From positions 226,040 to 290,039 of the forward strand of contig NZ_BMSA01000008.1 of assembly GCF_014648915.1 (NCBI RefSeq): DNA of 64,000 nucleotides. Direction: 5' to 3'. This DNA comes from Streptomyces phaeofaciens (GTDB lineage: Bacteria > Actinomycetota > Actinomycetes > Streptomycetales > Streptomycetaceae). Each line of letters begins with the position of its first letter. Positions within the stretch are counted from its first letter, which is position 1. The position numbers were made by a program, and so were the translations under genes. Positions 63,801 through 64,000 of this stretch are shown here, one piece after another. The notes beneath the pieces are model-generated. The model was not told the DNA's origin. It saw only the letters and a program-made list of their open reading frames with translations, and ran no database searches.

Positions 63801-64000
63801 CGGGCGCTGACGGCGTTCGTGGATCGTGTGGGTGCTGCGGAGCCGCAGCTCGCGGTGCGTGCGGGTGAGGTGTTCGGGGCGCGGCTGGGCGTGGTCCAGC
63901 CGGTGTCCGCCGACGGGACCGGGCCTCGCGTGGGCTTCGGCGACGGCACGGTGCTGATCACCGGTGGCACCGGCACGCTCGGCTCACTCATCGCCCGCCA
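57879..64000 (+). CDS. Modular type I PKS, loading AT-ACP then KS-AT-DH-KR, 3' end cut
   Basis: GTG 57879 directly follows an in-frame TAA at 57873 and has GAGGAAG 11 nt upstream. Loading AT about 172-450: active Ser in GASLGE (Ala instead of the usual His), and Trp in ALWSRM where extender ATs have Arg, as in starter ATs for monocarboxylic CoAs. Loading ACP Ser in LGFDS (about 610). Module 1: KS about 673-1097 (Cys844), AT about 1200-1500 with GHSQGE and YASH (methylmalonyl type), DH with H-x3-G-x4-P (DHAVHGTPLVP) and LLDAALH, then KR beginning at TGGTGTLG at the window end. Product unknown. Confidence 0.95.
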   Translation, partial: MPETEPWPAPDHAADEPTTTIAPATAGIAPATAGIAPAAAGAPRATAGGSLGVSSGAGGVDTDVPPVVSSLVPLVLTAADDTALAARARQLLTLAEGDPDMSPSDLGRALATTLRASTGERRAVLLTAGRADAVRGLRALAEGGFAPLLFRGSPGVGTAPAATSGAVGEGRAVHVFPGQGSQWAGMALGLLDASAVFRDHMEACARALEPHVPWSLFDVLRGAEGAPLWESVDVVQPVLFAVTVSLSALWRACGVEPAAVVGASLGEIAAAHVAGALTLDEAARVVALWSRMQARADGEGDLASALLSREELRSRLDAPHRRGRVHFAGANGPRTLLFSGERAAVAELVGALTAEGFRARTLGNGLAAHAPDLAVVPADLLAGTASIRPAAATVPFHSSLTGGPVPTTSLDGTYWHRNITSEIRFEEAVRGLIAAGHVTFLEVSPHPVLIGGVQETLEDTRGGPAGAASGTASSGSVSSGSVSSGTTGAGAVGTLRRGEDPVTGLLTAMAELYVRGVTVDWEALFRGGTDARRTVLPPAPSAVGAPAAPHGDDSPRARYARLSDAERRRWLGELVHSQITALHDGAPEPGPGRASGPKVASDARTTFKDLGFDSVTAVALRNRLVEATGLPLPVTLLFERPTIGDLTDHLHAELLGLVPESTAVSGPGDVDEPVAIVGMACRFPGGVDSPESLWRLVSRGEDAVSGFPDNRGWDVESLYDPDPDAPGRSYVREGGFLHDADRFDADFFGISPREALAMDPQQRLLLETAWEAFERAGIDPTTLRGSRGGVFVGAMAQDYGPRMHEADERVHGHVLTGTTVSVLSGRLAYVFGLEGPAVTVDTACSSSLVALHQAVRSLRRGESTLALAGGVAVMAAPGMFVEFSRQRGLAPDGRCKAFAASADGTAWAEGVGVLVLERLSDARRHGHRVLAVVRGSAVNQDGASNGLTAPNGLAQQKAVRAALADAGLTPADVDAVEAHGTGTRLGDPIEAQALLATYGQDRPAERPLWLGSLKSNIGHAQAAAGVGGVIKMVLALKHGLLPRTLHVDEPTPHVDWTTGAVSLLTEQRPWPDTDRPRRAAVSSFGISGTNAHVILEQAPEAEPDATAPVATSPVVPLVLSAHDPRSLRAQAERLGDFLRENAPDARLVAGELTQGRAVLAHRAVVVGGDQEQLLAGLDALATGGEDPGLVTGHGEAGRPVFVFPGQGSQWTGMAVELLDTCAVFAESIAACEAALASHVEWSLSEVLRRGEPLNRVDVVQPALFAVMVSLAAVWRSLGVEPAAVVGHSQGEIAAAVVAGALSLDDGAKIAALRSRAILKLAGHGGMVSLPLSSKDATELLKRWPDRISIAALNGPSTTVVAGDATALDELLTHCETEGVHARRIDVDYASHTAHVEAIESDLAEALKGITPRTSTVPFYSTVTGEPIDTAKLHAGYWYTNLRQTVLLEPTLKRLTEDGHTSYLECSPHPVLVPAIDETTEGHVTGTLRRDEGGWQRLLTSAAHLHTHGTPITWPTSHTHHIDLPTYPFQRNRYWLETTPSATGAEPTGHPLLTLTTTLPDLTDLRTGRLTPDTHTWLTDHAVHGTPLVPGTAVLDLALHAAGHTGAPYVEELTLHAPLPLHPGESQTLQLITTPPDPITGHRTLTLHSTTDHRTFTHHATAALTPLPAPAAAIRPWSEAEQKVLAPVEGLYERLAEAGFGYGSAFRGLRSRGRLGADVVAEVRLPDELREDAGRFGVHPALLDAALHACLPDGTDGTEDVRLPFAWSGVTLHATGADTLRVRLSPAGPDAVSLAAFDEAGQLAVSVASVTLRAVTAERFRAAVRAQRQEPLYEVRWTALPTEGVGTGAGAAVLVGPAFAGLPAPSYPDLPALVADGGAVPSTVVVGCRGGADEVPVAVHEVLVRALELLREWLADDRFADGRLVLVTRGAVAVRDGEDVSDLAAAAVWGLVRSAQSEHPGRLVVADVDDDPESFRALTAFVDRVGAAEPQLAVRAGEVFGARLGVVQPVSADGTGPRVGFGDGTVLITGGTGTLGSLIAR
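57939..58001 (+). repeat. Three 21-bp repeats in the PKS N-terminal linker
   Basis: Three in-frame 21-bp units encode IAPATAG, IAPATAG and IAPAAAG before the loading AT. The first two differ at two bases. Confidence 0.85.
59280..59339 (+). repeat. Four 15-bp repeats between loading AT and ACP
   Basis: Four units of the TCCTCGGGATCCGTG type, the middle two identical, encode an SSGSV-like Ser/Gly linker between the loading AT and its ACP. Confidence 0.85.

Overview
The window is high-GC actinobacterial DNA with the gene content and codon bias of a Streptomyces chromosome. Genes are densely packed and strongly GC3-biased, GTG and TTG starts are common, and the shadow frames are long. The assignment as Streptomyces is an inference from gene families and cluster content; there is no rRNA or tRNA to confirm it.

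Left part, primary and housekeeping metabolism (1-30300). A tight operon of five genes encodes the ethylmalonyl-CoA pathway: crotonyl-CoA carboxylase/reductase (5' end cut by the window), ethylmalonyl-CoA mutase, a malyl-CoA lyase family protein, a MaoC hydratase and a methylsuccinyl-CoA dehydrogenase. Phosphatidylserine decarboxylase and synthase follow. Next come glycerate kinase and a stretch rich in NAD/ADP-ribose and DNA-repair functions: ADP-ribosylglycohydrolase, NUDIX hydrolase, an orphan ribbon-helix-helix protein, sirtuin, Ogt and an Ada-AlkA fusion. A P1B-4 metal ATPase is divergent from an NmtR-type ArsR sensor. Then follow a membrane protein, dihydrolipoyl dehydrogenase, a small CxxC protein, a secreted Tat-dependent beta-galactosidase, a nitrate reductase fused to a CysJ-like flavoprotein, and a secreted M1 aminopeptidase.

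Centre, antimycin biosynthetic gene cluster (30339-56757). Sixteen genes, antA to antP, are present; the phosphopantetheinyl transferase antQ of the long cluster form is not in the window. The antH-to-antP operon supplies the starter. AntN, AntO and AntP turn tryptophan into anthranilate or related steps, AntF loads it on the carrier AntG, and the Paa-like oxygenase AntHIJKL converts it to 3-aminosalicylate. AntC (NRPS: Thr module, then a pyruvate/ketoreductase module) and AntD (KS-AT-ACP-TE) build and cyclise the dilactone. AntE makes the alkylmalonyl-CoA extender, AntM reduces the C8 ketone, AntB acylates it, and AntA is the pathway sigma factor. Control DNA includes a long antC-antB intergenic region with two tandem palindromes and a PAS-LuxR-like box, and a 24-bp palindrome between the divergent antG and antH.

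Right end (56813-64000). A SARP regulator follows antA without a visible terminator. Four 11-bp-spaced CNNCAAG repeats stand in front of a modular type I PKS that runs off the window. Its loading AT-ACP lacks the extender-type Arg, and module 1 is KS-AT(methylmalonyl-type)-DH-KR. This is the start of a second polyketide cluster abutting antimycin; its product cannot be named from this window and it is the least characterised part.
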